13,135 nucleotides of DNA from positions 1 to 13,135 of the forward strand of contig JAEERB010000065.1 of the NCBI GenBank assembly GCA_016285615.1, read 5' to 3'. Both the position numbers and the translations under genes were made by a program. Positions within the stretch are counted from its first letter, which is position 1. Every line of letters starts with the position of its first letter. The notes below the pieces were generated by a model, which saw nothing but the letters and a program-made list of their open reading frames with translations, was not told the DNA's origin and searched no databases. Shown in pieces: positions 1-6,933 of the stretch. This stretch comes from Bacteroidales bacterium. GTDB taxonomy: Bacteria > Bacteroidota > Bacteroidia > Bacteroidales > WCHB1-69.

Positions 1-1369
1 CGCAGTCGAGCAGTGCCAAGGTGCCAGCGCATACCGTAGCCATTGAAGAGCTACCGTTTGATTCCAGAATGTCGGAAACGATGCGCACGGTGTAGGGGAA
101 ATCGGGGTCGTCAAAAGGAATCATCGGCTTCAAGGCACGGTGGGCCAAGTTGCCATGACCGATTTCGCGACGACCAGTGCCCAGACGGCGAACTTCACCT
201 ACAGAGAACGGCGGGAAGTTGTAGTGCAGGATGAAACGGCTGGAGCCTTCTACGATAGCTCCGTCGATGGTTTGTTCATCCAGCTTGGTGCCGAGGGTAC
301 AGGTGCTCAGCGATTGGGTTTCACCACGGGTGAAGATGGCTGAGCCGTGAGCTGAAGGCAGGTAGCCGGTCTCAATCCAGATGGGACGGATTTGATCCAG
401 CTGACGACCGTCGAGGCGCACACGCTCGTTCAAAATCATGGCGCGCATGGCGTCGTATTGCACTTCGTGATAATAACGCTGAATCATAGGCACTTTCTCA
501 TCTCTCTCTTCTTCGGGAATGGTTTCGATGAACTCTTCCAGAATCTGGTCGAAAGCGTCGTTGCGTTCATGTTTGCCTGCAAAGGATTTGGCTACAGCAT
601 ATACTTTGTCGTATGTGGTCTTGTGAACCAGTTCGCGCAGTGCTTCGTCGTTATGTTCGTGGCAGTATTCGCGTTTGGTGTTAGCACCTTCCACCATAGC
701 GGCCAGGTCCATTTGTGCCTGGCATTGCGTCTTGATGGCTTCGTGAGCGAAGTTCAGTGCGGCAACCATATCATCTTCAGAGATTTCCTTCATCTCGCCT
801 TCCACCATCATGATGTTGTCCATCGAAGCGGCAACAATCATGTCGATGTCAGAGTTTTCCATCTCTTCTACGGTCGGGTTGATGACCATCTTGCCATTTA
901 CACGGCCCACTCTAACTTCTGAAATGGGACCTTCAAAAGGAATGGTCGATACGGCCAATGCGGAAGAGGCGGCAAGACATGCCAGTGCGTCGGGCAAGTT
1001 GTTGCGGTCGCCCGAAATCAAGGTTACAATGACTTGTGTTTCAGCGTGGAAGTTGCTCGGGAAAAGGGGACGCAGGGCGCGGTCAACCAGACGGGCAATC
1101 AGAATCTCATATTCTGAAGGACGGGCTTCGCGTTTGAAGAAACCACCGGGGAAGCGGCCTACAGCACCGTATTTTTCCTGATATTCAACTTGAAGTGGCA
1201 TGAAATCCACATTCTCGTCAGCTTCTTTCTTGCAGCAAACGGTGGCCAATAACATCGTGTTGCCCATCTTAACTACGGCAGCACCATCAGCTTGCTTGGC
1301 CAGCTTGCCAGTCTCGATTGTGACCATACGGCCATCACCGAGATCAAATGTTTTACTTATTCCTAACAT
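1..1369 (-). CDS. pnp: Polynucleotide phosphorylase (PNPase), C-terminal part cut off by the window edge
   Basis: 3'-to-5' phosphorolytic exoribonuclease that uses phosphate to degrade mRNA into nucleoside diphosphates; it acts as a cytoplasmic trimer. About 456 codons are visible. The first RNase PH-like core is near the N-terminus, with the RNA-channel loop [11 protein letters not shown] and [12 protein letters not shown]. An all-alpha linker follows, then the second core with DGR..., [30 protein letters not shown] and [16 protein letters not shown]. The phosphate-binding region ESNGSSMATVC is the last motif present. The catalytic aspartates of the second core and the KH and S1 RNA-binding domains lie outside the window, so roughly a third is missing. 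The start ATG at 1369 gives the usual short N-terminus ([13 protein letters not shown]). There is no clear Shine-Dalgarno. The gene follows rpsO, a gene order shared by many bacteria. Identification is secure from several motifs. Confidence 0.97.
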   Translation of the reverse strand, partial: MLGISKTFDLGDGRMVTIETGKLAKQADGAAVVKMGNTMLLATVCCKKEADENVDFMPLQVEYQEKYGAVGRFPGGFFKREARPSEYEILIARLVDRALRPLFPSNFHAETQVIVTLISGDRNNLPDALACLAASSALAVSTIPFEGPISEVRVGRVNGKMVINPTVEEMENSDIDMIVAASMDNIMMVEGEMKEISEDDMVAALNFAHEAIKTQCQAQMDLAAMVEGANTKREYCHEHNDEALRELVHKTTYDKVYAVAKSFAGKHERNDAFDQILEEFIETIPEEERDEKVPMIQRYYHEVQYDAMRAMILNERVRLDGRQLDQIRPIWIETGYLPSAHGSAIFTRGETQSLSTCTLGTKLDEQTIDGAIVEGSSRFILHYNFPPFSVGEVRRLGTGRREIGHGNLAHRALKPMIPFDDPDFPYTVRIVSDILESNGSSSMATVCAGTLALLDC

Positions 1370-1466
1370 ATTGGTAATCTTTTAATTGTGAACGCCTAAC
1401 CCGATTAACGCCTACTATATTTCAACACTCTTTGAAAGTAACGGGGTTGGCAAAAAATGTGTAATG
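1370..1466 (-). promoter_or_regulatory. pnp leader region with a direct repeat
   Basis: This 97-bp stretch lies between the rpsO terminator and the pnp start. It holds two copies of the 8-mer AACGCCTA (plus strand 1391-1398 and 1407-1414; TAGGCGTT in the pnp sense), 16 bp apart. I see no good TAnnTTTG element for a separate pnp promoter; the closest is TACTTTCA near 1433-1440 with two mismatches. pnp may depend on read-through from rpsO, on a promoter I cannot recognise, or on both. In other bacteria the pnp leader is the site of PNPase autoregulation; whether that holds here is inference only. Confidence 0.35.
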
Positions 1467-1499
1467 AAAAAATAAAGAAAGGCAATTTTGAAAATTGCC
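1467..1499 (-). terminator. Intrinsic terminator downstream of rpsO
   Basis: In the rpsO sense the stem GGCAATTTT / AAAATTGCC is a perfect 9-nt inverted repeat around one C (plus strand 1481-1499), so the RNA hairpin would have a slightly shorter stem and a small AU-rich loop. It is preceded by extra G residues and followed at once by TTTCTTTATTTTTT (1480 down to 1467). It begins about 24 nt past the rpsO stop codon and ends about 100 bp before pnp. This is a standard rho-independent shape. Because pnp lies downstream, it may be a partial terminator that sets the rpsO/pnp ratio. Confidence 0.8.
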
Positions 1500-1522
1500 C
1501 CCCTTTGTACTGTAAGAAAAGT

Positions 1523-1792
1523 TTATTTTCTTAAACCTAAATTCTTAACAATAGCTCTGTATCTTTCAACGTCCTGTTGCTTGAGATAGTCGAGTAATTT
1601 TCTTCTTTTACCTACTAATGCGATCAGGGCGCGCTTGGTGGAAAGGTCTTTCTTGTTCATCTTAACGTGCTCGGTAAGATGTTTGATTCTGTGGGTGAAA
1701 AGAGCGATCTGGCTTTCAGGTGATCCACAATCGATTTCGCTTTTTCCGAATTCTTTGAAAATGTCTTTTTTAATTTCAGGTGACAAATACAT
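1523..1792 (-). CDS. rpsO: 30S ribosomal protein S15
   Basis: Primary 16S rRNA-binding protein of the small subunit platform; it binds the helix 20/21/22 junction and nucleates assembly. The 89-residue length is the family norm. Visible family features are GSPESQIALFTHRIKHLTEHVKMNKKD (about residues 23-49), which includes the conserved loop contacting 16S rRNA, and the C-terminal GKRRKLLDYLKQQDVERYRAIVKNLGLRK. The ATG at 1792 is preceded by a purine-rich AAGAAGAGA leader in an otherwise A/T-only context. The gene has its own upstream -7 element and a terminator just downstream, and pnp follows on the same strand. In E. coli S15 represses its own mRNA through a leader pseudoknot; I cannot see an equivalent here. 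Confidence 0.97.
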   Translation of the reverse strand: MYLSPEIKKDIFKEFGKSEIDCGSPESQIALFTHRIKHLTEHVKMNKKDLSTKRALIALVGKRRKLLDYLKQQDVERYRAIVKNLGLRK

Positions 1793-1839
1793 AATAATCT
1801 CTTCTTTTTTAATTATTTTTCTCTATTTTTTTCGAGGTG

Positions 1840-1847
1840 CAAAGATA
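1840..1847 (-). promoter_or_regulatory. Probable rpsO promoter (-7 element TATCTTTG)
   Basis: Read on the minus strand, TATCTTTG is a perfect match to the Bacteroidota primary-sigma -7 element TAnnTTTG. It lies 47 bp before the rpsO start codon, giving a predicted leader of about 40 nt. There is no clear -33 TTTG at the expected distance; the sequence there is A/T-rich. Confidence 0.65.
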
Positions 1848-1913
1848 CAATATTTTTTTGATTCCAGACTTACTTTTTTTAATTAAATTTTTTTCTCCTT
1901 AAAATGTGTCGTG

Positions 1914-1931
1914 TCAAGCTTTTTAGCTTGA
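1914..1931. repeat. Perfect 7-bp inverted repeat with TTTT loop
   Basis: TCAAGCT-TTTT-AGCTTGA forms a perfect stem with a four-base loop, extendable by two G-T wobble pairs. No T-tract follows on either strand, so it does not look like a terminator. It lies upstream of both divergent -7 elements (67 bp from the rpsO one, 64 bp from the other). That placement would suit a shared protein-binding site, which is inference. Confidence 0.5.
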
Positions 1932-1970
1932 TGATTTGTGGAAAAATATCTCGGGAAAGCCTTTGTTTTG

Positions 1971-2011
1971 TGCCGCCAATTCAAAAAGATAATGTATCTT
2001 TGCCGCCAATT
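1971..2011 (+). promoter_or_regulatory. Probable promoter of the TPR-DUF368 operon, with palindrome and direct repeats
   Basis: TATCTTTG at 1995-2002 is a perfect TAnnTTTG -7 element for the plus strand. A TTTG at 1967-1970 could be the -33 element, but the spacing of 24 nt is longer than usual. The predicted start of transcription lies about 10-13 nt before the ATG at 2020, so the mRNA is nearly leaderless. The -7 element forms the right arm of a perfect palindrome AAAGATA-ATG-TATCTTT (1985-2001). The 11-mer TGCCGCCAATT occurs on both sides (1971-1981 and 2001-2011), exactly 30 bp apart. Confidence 0.65.
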
Positions 2012-2019
2012 ATTGTGAT

Positions 2020-3417
2020 ATGGAAGAGTTTGAAGAAAAAGAAGTTGAGGATTTGGTGAAACGCTTTAAGAATATGGTTAATTCGGGCGTCAGTACTTTT
2101 TTTGAAGACGACGAAATGGAATTAATCATTGATCACTTTATGCAGAATTTTGACTTCGCCAATGCCACAAAAGCTATCGACTATGCCATATCACTCTTTC
2201 CAACCGACTCTTTTTTCCGCATACTTCGTGTCAAAAAATTGATCATGGAGTTGCAAATCGATGAGGCAGAAGAGGAGTTGAACAAGATTGAAACTATGTT
2301 CCCGCCTTCCACCGATTTGTATATTGAGAAAGTGATGCTTTCGCGTATTACGGGGTCCGATGCGCATGCTATGGATTTGCTCAGTAAGGCCTACGCGCTT
2401 GATCCGAACGACCCGGATGTGCATTTCTTGATGGCCTACGAATATCTGAAGAGAAACAATATTTCCAAAGGTATTGAGCACGCCATTATTGCGATGGAAG
2501 AAGATGAGGGCTTTGACGAGAATCTCTTTACTTTCTCGTATCTGTTTGATGATAACAAACAATATGAAGCTGCTATCCAATTCTTTACGGCCTTGTCGGA
2601 TCGCTTCCCGCTGAACAAAGGTACTTGGTTCGGGCTCGGTTTGGCCTATAGTTGGGTCGAAAACCACGAGCGTGCCATTGATGCCTATCAGTATGCTTTG
2701 GCCATCGATGATTCCATCTCAACGGCCTATTTCAATATTGCCAATTCCTTCTTCGATATGGGTAAACCTGAACAGGCCTTGGAGAATTACCAGAAAGCGG
2801 TTGAGTTGGACGAAGAGGACTACACGGCCATCAATGGTATCGCCGATTGCTATGCTGTGCAAGAGAACTATCCTGAAGCACTAAAGTATTATCACAAAGC
2901 ACTTTTAGTAGCCCCAAATTATGTGAATTCTATCTTGGGTATTATTTCTATTCTAAAGGAAACGAATAGGATGGATGAGGCCAAGTTGTTTATTGAGAAG
3001 GCCTTCAAACTTAGTCCGCAAAGCTTTGATTTGTTGTTTGCTGTGCTCGAATATTATGAACCTGAGGAACGTGAGGAGACGATGCTGGACCTGTTCAATA
3101 TTACCTTGGGACATGTGGAGAACAAAGCCGATTTCTACAAGTACTTCACGATGTTTTGTTGTGCCAATGAGAAGTATGATTTGGGTATCGAAATTTTGAA
3201 GGAACATCTTGATGATGAGAATATTACCTATACTGCTCCCTATTATTTAGCAGCTCTTTGTTTCTTGAGCGGAGATAGTGTGCAGGGTAGTGAGTATCTT
3301 AAAAATGCGTTGCTCATCAATTACAAAGGGTATGAGGACTTTTTGGCTTTGGACCCGCTGTTGGAGACTTACGATGAGATTCTTACCTTAATTCAAATGT
3401 ATCGTTCTGATATATAG
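2020..3417 (+). CDS. Cytoplasmic tetratricopeptide-repeat (TPR) protein
   Basis: A 465-residue acidic protein made almost entirely of TPR-type helical hairpins. The clearest units keep a 34-residue period at about residues 201-234, 235-268, 269-302 and 303-336, with typical positions such as W..LG.AY....E.AI..Y..AL and A..NIA..F...G....AL..Y.KAVELD. More degenerate units precede these from about residue 45 and follow to about 430. There is no signal peptide, lipobox or membrane segment, so a cytoplasmic scaffold is expected. No catalytic domain is visible and the partner is unknown. The ATG at 2020 follows the -7 element by 17 nt. Only 23 bp separate its stop from the DUF368 start, so the two are probably co-transcribed. 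From memory, this TPR gene beside DUF368 and aroE recurs in Bacteroidota. Confidence 0.9.
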   Translation: MEEFEEKEVEDLVKRFKNMVNSGVSTFFEDDEMELIIDHFMQNFDFANATKAIDYAISLFPTDSFFRILRVKKLIMELQIDEAEEELNKIETMFPPSTDLYIEKVMLSRITGSDAHAMDLLSKAYALDPNDPDVHFLMAYEYLKRNNISKGIEHAIIAMEEDEGFDENLFTFSYLFDDNKQYEAAIQFFTALSDRFPLNKGTWFGLGLAYSWVENHERAIDAYQYALAIDDSISTAYFNIANSFFDMGKPEQALENYQKAVELDEEDYTAINGIADCYAVQENYPEALKYYHKALLVAPNYVNSILGIISILKETNRMDEAKLFIEKAFKLSPQSFDLLFAVLEYYEPEEREETMLDLFNITLGHVENKADFYKYFTMFCCANEKYDLGIEILKEHLDDENITYTAPYYLAALCFLSGDSVQGSEYLKNALLINYKGYEDFLALDPLLETYDEILTLIQMYRSDI

Positions 3418-3440
3418 TTTCTAATTTCTTGAATGCTACC

Positions 3441-4412
3441 ATGAAGAAGTGGATTTTAGTTTTTTTGAAAGGTATGGCCATGGGTGCTGCCGATGTGGTT
3501 CCTGGCGTATCCGGCGGTACCATTGCTTTTATTACAGGTATCTATGAACGCTTGATTAATGCGATTAAGAGCATTAATTTGGCCAATCTGAAACTTCTCT
3601 TTACGGGTAAAATCAAAGAATTTTGGAAGAATATTGATGCCAATTTCTTGATTTGTCTGGTGGCCGGTATCGCTACCAGTCTGCTGAGTATTGCCAAAGT
3701 GATGACCTATCTCCTTGTGCATCAGCCAATCTTGTTGTGGGCATTTTTCTTCGGCTTGATTGTCGCATCGACATGGTTCGTGGCCAAGCCCGTGAAATGG
3801 AATTGGAAAACCATCCTCTCGTTTGTGGTATTCCTCGTGCTGGCGTTTTTCCTTACGTCCCCCGAAAATCAGCCGCTTAACACATCCGATTCGTACTGGT
3901 ACATTTTCCTGTGCGGTGCCATCGCCATCTGTGCCATGATTCTGCCAGGCATCTCAGGTAGTTTTATCCTCGTGTTGTTGGGTGAATATTTCTTCATTCT
4001 CAAATCGTTAACCGAGTTCAATATTCCAGTGCTTCTGATTTTCATTGTTGGTGCGCTCATCGGCATTGTGACTTTTGCCAATGTGGTTTCTTATTTGTTC
4101 TCCCATTTCAAGATGGTGACACTGGCTGCACTGACAGGCTTCATGGTTGGCTCACTCAACAAGATCTGGCCTTGGAAATTTACTTTGTCAACCTATACCA
4201 ACCACGCAGGTGATTTGGTGCCACTAACCGAAAAGAATGTGCTACCGTCTGTTTTTGCGGAGCTTACTGGTCGCGATCCGCAAATCGCAGGTGCCATTGT
4301 TTGCCTCGTAGCCGGACTGGCCTTGGTGTTTGTCCTTGAATTCATTGCCCTCCGTCTTCGCAAACCCGCCGAACAGGAAATTCAGAATTCAGAAGACAAA
4401 ATTCAAGATTAG
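3441..4412 (+). CDS. DUF368 family membrane protein, probable undecaprenyl-phosphate translocase (PopT type)
   Basis: A 323-residue polytopic membrane protein. DUF368 proteins, together with some DedA proteins, have been implicated in returning the lipid carrier undecaprenyl phosphate across the cytoplasmic membrane for reuse in cell-wall and surface-polysaccharide synthesis. The N-terminal signature GMAMGAADVVPGVSGGT (about residues 11-27) is diagnostic. A related motif, LPGISGSF, recurs at about 168-175, consistent with two homologous halves. Hydrophobic segments lie near residues 70-92, 96-115, 124-139, 153-172, 195-220, 226-240 and 284-304. A hydrophilic stretch at about 245-280 separates the last two segments, and the C-terminal tail is polar and charged. 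I prefer the ATG at 3441: an in-frame TTG at 3429 would add only four residues and the family signature starts right after the ATG. Substrate role is by family, not shown here. Confidence 0.9.
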   Translation: MKKWILVFLKGMAMGAADVVPGVSGGTIAFITGIYERLINAIKSINLANLKLLFTGKIKEFWKNIDANFLICLVAGIATSLLSIAKVMTYLLVHQPILLWAFFFGLIVASTWFVAKPVKWNWKTILSFVVFLVLAFFLTSPENQPLNTSDSYWYIFLCGAIAICAMILPGISGSFILVLLGEYFFILKSLTEFNIPVLLIFIVGALIGIVTFANVVSYLFSHFKMVTLAALTGFMVGSLNKIWPWKFTLSTYTNHAGDLVPLTEKNVLPSVFAELTGRDPQIAGAIVCLVAGLALVFVLEFIALRLRKPAEQEIQNSEDKIQD

Positions 4413-4509
4413 TTTTTAGTTGTTAGCGATACTAAAACTCGATAATTCTCAACTCCTTAGTTCCTTAACTTTATAACTTTCAGTTTTCAGTTTTCAATTT
4501 TCAGTTTTT
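4413..4509 (+). promoter_or_regulatory. Spacer and leader before aroE
   Basis: This 97-bp gap is poor in G on the plus strand and built of short repeated words: TTCCTTA-like words at 4454-4468, two near -7 elements (TAACTTTA at 4466-4473 and TAACTTTC at 4474-4481, each 7 of 8 to TAnnTTTG), then four tandem heptamers. aroE could be expressed from one of these weak -7 elements or by read-through from the operon. No terminator for the DUF368 gene is visible. Confidence 0.35.
4481..4508 (+). repeat. Four tandem heptamers CAGTTTT abutting the aroE start
   Basis: Units lie at 4481-4487, 4488-4494, 4495-4501 (CAATTTT, one change) and 4502-4508. The array ends one base before the aroE ATG, so it occupies the ribosome-binding region. 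There is no Shine-Dalgarno. A change in unit number would alter the spacing between upstream signals and the start codon. Confidence 0.8.
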
Positions 4510-5253
4510 ATGCATCTCTTCGGCTTAATCGGTTACCCTTTATCTCACTCCTTGTCGCGAGACTATTTTCTGGACAAGTTTAGGAATGAAGGTGTAGAAG
4601 AGGCCGATTATCAGTTATTTCCGTTGCAATCCATTGACGAATTGCCTGCATTGTTGCGGCAGCATCCGAATTTGGTTGGATTCAATGTCACTTTGCCTTA
4701 TAAGCAGGCTGTTATCCCGTATTTGCAGTATTTGAGTCCTGAAGCCGAGCAAATTGGCTCTGTGAATGTGGTAAAGGTGCAAAATGTGAATGGCGGTTTC
4801 TCTTTGAAAGGTTATAATACAGATTATATTGGATTTAAGGAGTCGTTGCGTGCTTTGGATTTGTCCGCTGTACGCACGACGTTGGTGTTAGGAACGGGTG
4901 GGGCAGCGAAGGCTGTAGCGTTTGCTTTGTCGAAAATGGGCATCGCTTGTCATTTCGTTTCTCGCACACCACGCAACGATAATGAACTCTCTTATTCTCA
5001 GCTGACAAGCGACCTTCTCTCGTCGCATCAATTGATAATTAATGCCACTCCAGTTGGTATGCAGGGCGTGGGCGGCGAGTTGCCGTTTCCGTATGAATTG
5101 CTTTCGTCCAACCATATTTTATATGATTTGATTTATGCGCCTGCTGAAACTGAGTTCTTACGTCAAGGGTGCTTGCATGGGTGCGTAACCAAAAACGGCT
5201 TGGAAATGTTGTATCTCCAAGCCGATGCCAGTTGGCGTATTTGGAATGAGTAG
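4510..5253 (+). CDS. aroE: Shikimate dehydrogenase (NADP+)
   Basis: Reduces 3-dehydroshikimate to shikimate with NADPH, the fourth step of chorismate and aromatic amino acid synthesis, in the cytoplasm. All key residues are present in this 247-residue protein. GYPLSHSLS holds the shikimate-binding Ser14 and Ser16. NVTLPYK ends in the catalytic Lys65. Asn86 lies in SVNVV, and GYNTD has Asp105. The Rossmann loop GTGGAAKA is at 128-135, and SRT at 151-153 stands at the NADP-phosphate-binding position. NATPVGM is at 178-184, and NGLEMLYLQA at 229-238 includes the shikimate-binding Gln. The ATG at 4510 puts GYPLSHS at the normal distance from the N-terminus. The gene is last in a plus-strand run and converges on glnS with 3 bp between stop codons. 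Its 3' end also encodes, on the other strand, a likely glnS terminator. Confidence 0.97.
   Translation: MHLFGLIGYPLSHSLSRDYFLDKFRNEGVEEADYQLFPLQSIDELPALLRQHPNLVGFNVTLPYKQAVIPYLQYLSPEAEQIGSVNVVKVQNVNGGFSLKGYNTDYIGFKESLRALDLSAVRTTLVLGTGGAAKAVAFALSKMGIACHFVSRTPRNDNELSYSQLTSDLLSSHQLIINATPVGMQGVGGELPFPYELLSSNHILYDLIYAPAETEFLRQGCLHGCVTKNGLEMLYLQADASWRIWNE
5191..5224 (-). terminator. Probable intrinsic terminator of glnS, inside the 3' end of aroE
   Basis: On the minus strand CGGCTTGGA (5224-5216) pairs perfectly with TCCAAGCCG (5204-5196) across an 11-nt loop, and TTTTT (5195-5191) follows at once. The stem begins 33 nt past the glnS stop codon, a normal distance for an intrinsic terminator. On the plus strand the same bases encode the conserved NGLEMLYLQA motif of shikimate dehydrogenase. 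The stem is G/C-rich enough to be stable; the T-tract is short. Confidence 0.7.
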
Positions 5254-5256
5254 TTT

Positions 5257-6909
5257 CTAGTAACTTGCTTTCAAACTTACAGTTTTGTTGAATACCAGAT
5301 GATCTTCTGTCGAATCTTTGTCGAGGCAGAAGTAACCGGTACGCTCGAACTGATAGTGTTTCTCCGCATTTTTCAGGCTCAGATTCTCTTCGATGTAGCC
5401 GTCGATGACAACCAATGAATTGGGGTTGATATGGTCGATGAAAGTCTGGCCTTCTTCGCAATCGTCGGGGTCGGGCACATTGAACAGTCGGTCGAACAAG
5501 CGCACTTCTGCTTTCTTGGCGTGCTCAACCGATACCCAGTGGATGGTGCCTTTCACTTTGCGGTTGCTCTCTGAGAGACCGCTACGCGTTTCGGGATAAT
5601 ATTCGCAGTGTATCTCAGTGATGTTACCTTCGGCATCTTTCACCACATGGGTACATTTAATAATATAGGCGTATTTCAAACGAACTTCGCCGCCTACGGT
5701 CAGACGGAAGAATTTCTTGGGCGGGTTCTCCATGAAGTCGGCGCGCTCAATCCATAACTCCTTGCCGAAAGGCACTTTGCGGGTTCCTTCATCGGGATTT
5801 TCGGGATTGTTGACGGCGTCTAATTCTTCAATTTGGCCTTCGGGATAGTTGTCGATAACCAGCTTCACAGGATCCAAAACCGCCATCGTACGGCGGGCTA
5901 CTTTGTTCAAATCCTCGCGCGCACAGAACTCAAGCAGCGAAACATCGATGATGTTGTCGCGTTTGGCCACGCCCACAGTCTCAGCAAAGTTGCGTATCGA
6001 AGCAGCGGTATAGCCTCTTCGGCGTAAGCCCGAGATGGTAGGCATACGTGGGTCGTCCCAGCCCATAACATGTTTTTCTTGAACTAATTGCATCAATTTG
6101 CGCTTGCTCATGATGGTGTAGCTCAGGTTAAGGCGGGCAAACTCAATCTGTTGCGGGTGATGTATCTTTAAAGTCTCGCAGAACCAATCGTATAGTGGTC
6201 TGTGAACTTCAAACTCCAAAGTGCAGATGGAGTGGGTGATACCTTCAATAGAGTCGCTCTGTCCGTGTGCGTAGTCGTACATGGGATAGATGCACCATTT
6301 ATTGCCGGTTTTATGATGTTCAGCATGCAGGATGCGGTACATGATGGGGTCACGCATGTGCATGTTGGGCGAGGTCATATCTATTTTGGCACGTAGCACC
6401 TTGCTGCCGTCAGGAAATTCGCCGGCGCGCATTCTGCGGAAGAGGTCAAGGTTCTCTTCTACACTGCGGTTGCGGTAAGGACTCTCGGTGCCAGGCTTGG
6501 TGGGTACACCACGACCTTTGCTAATCTCTTCTTGTGTTGAGTCGTCCACATAGGCTAAGCCTTCCATAATCAGTCTTTCGGCCCATTGGTACAACTGTTC
6601 GAAGTAGTCGGAAGCATAGAAGATGTTTGCCCACTGGAAGCCGAGCCATTGGATGTCTTCCTTGATGGACTCAACGTATTCGGTATCTTCCTTGGTGGGG
6701 TTGGTATCGTCAAAGCGCAGATTGCACTTGCCGTTGTATTTTTTAGCCAGACCGAAATTCAGACAGATGGATTTGGCGTGTCCGATATGCAGATATCCGT
6801 TGGGCTCCGGAGGAAAACGAGTGTGTACTTTCGCGTTGTTCTTGCCGTTTTTGAGGTCTTCCTCGATGATTTGCTCAATAAAATTGAGCGACGGATGATT
6901 TTCTGACAT
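5257..6909 (-). CDS. glnS: Glutaminyl-tRNA synthetase
   Basis: Class Ib aminoacyl-tRNA synthetase that charges tRNA-Gln directly with glutamine (EC 6.1.1.18). The 550 residues match the usual GlnRS length. The Rossmann catalytic core holds [17 protein letters not shown] with HIGH at residues 41-44, RFDDTNP at about 65-71, and the KMSKS-equivalent VMSKR form, here IMSKRK at 266-271. The GlnRS-type [16 protein letters not shown] follows. The C-terminal half has the two beta-barrel anticodon-binding domains, with WVS, PDPDD and [14 protein letters not shown]. No C-terminal YqeY-type extension is present. Many bacteria lack GlnRS and amidate Glu-tRNA-Gln instead, so its presence implies the direct route. 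It starts 24 bp after the ftsZ stop with no promoter-like element between, so co-transcription with ftsZ is likely. No Shine-Dalgarno is evident. Confidence 0.97.
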   Translation of the reverse strand: MSENHPSLNFIEQIIEEDLKNGKNNAKVHTRFPPEPNGYLHIGHAKSICLNFGLAKKYNGKCNLRFDDTNPTKEDTEYVESIKEDIQWLGFQWANIFYASDYFEQLYQWAERLIMEGLAYVDDSTQEEISKGRGVPTKPGTESPYRNRSVEENLDLFRRMRAGEFPDGSKVLRAKIDMTSPNMHMRDPIMYRILHAEHHKTGNKWCIYPMYDYAHGQSDSIEGITHSICTLEFEVHRPLYDWFCETLKIHHPQQIEFARLNLSYTIMSKRKLMQLVQEKHVMGWDDPRMPTISGLRRRGYTAASIRNFAETVGVAKRDNIIDVSLLEFCAREDLNKVARRTMAVLDPVKLVIDNYPEGQIEELDAVNNPENPDEGTRKVPFGKELWIERADFMENPPKKFFRLTVGGEVRLKYAYIIKCTHVVKDAEGNITEIHCEYYPETRSGLSESNRKVKGTIHWVSVEHAKKAEVRLFDRLFNVPDPDDCEEGQTFIDHINPNSLVVIDGYIEENLSLKNAEKHYQFERTGYFCLDKDSTEDHLVFNKTVSLKASY

Positions 6910-6933
6910 GGTCGTTGGTAATAAAGTGATTAA

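Larger units (their letters stand above)
1793..2019. other. Divergent intergenic region between rpsO and the TPR gene
   Basis: This 227-bp, strongly A/T-rich region separates two divergent genes and has no credible ORF. It holds the minus-strand -7 element for rpsO (1840-1847), a perfect hairpin (1914-1931), a palindrome (1985-2001) bracketed by two copies of TGCCGCCAATT, and the plus-strand -7 element (1995-2002). Confidence 0.7.

Noticed and set aside
392..922. A 176-codon plus-strand open frame opposite pnp
   Set aside because: Shadow of pnp: the product is His/Val/Phe-rich with no family motif, and no promoter precedes it.
1514..1532. AAGAAAA/TTTTCTT inverted repeat over the rpsO stop codon
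   Set aside because: All but one pair are A-T, no T-tract follows, and a much better terminator lies just downstream at 1467-1499.
1937..1945. TGTGGAAAA as a second DnaA box (TTTTCCACA)
   Set aside because: Matches only a relaxed consensus in an A/T-rich spacer, with no clustered partner; chance is likely.
3429..3440. TTG start four codons upstream of the DUF368 ATG
   Set aside because: The ATG at 3441 is immediately followed by the family N-terminus; TTG would add only LNAT and has no better ribosome-binding context.
5272..5284. AAACT-TAC-AGTTT stem as a terminator for aroE on the plus strand
   Set aside because: Only five pairs, four of them A-T, followed by TGTTG with no real T-tract.
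5039..5461. A 140-codon minus-strand open frame across the aroE-glnS junction
   Set aside because: Overlaps two secure genes, Arg-rich and without family motifs.
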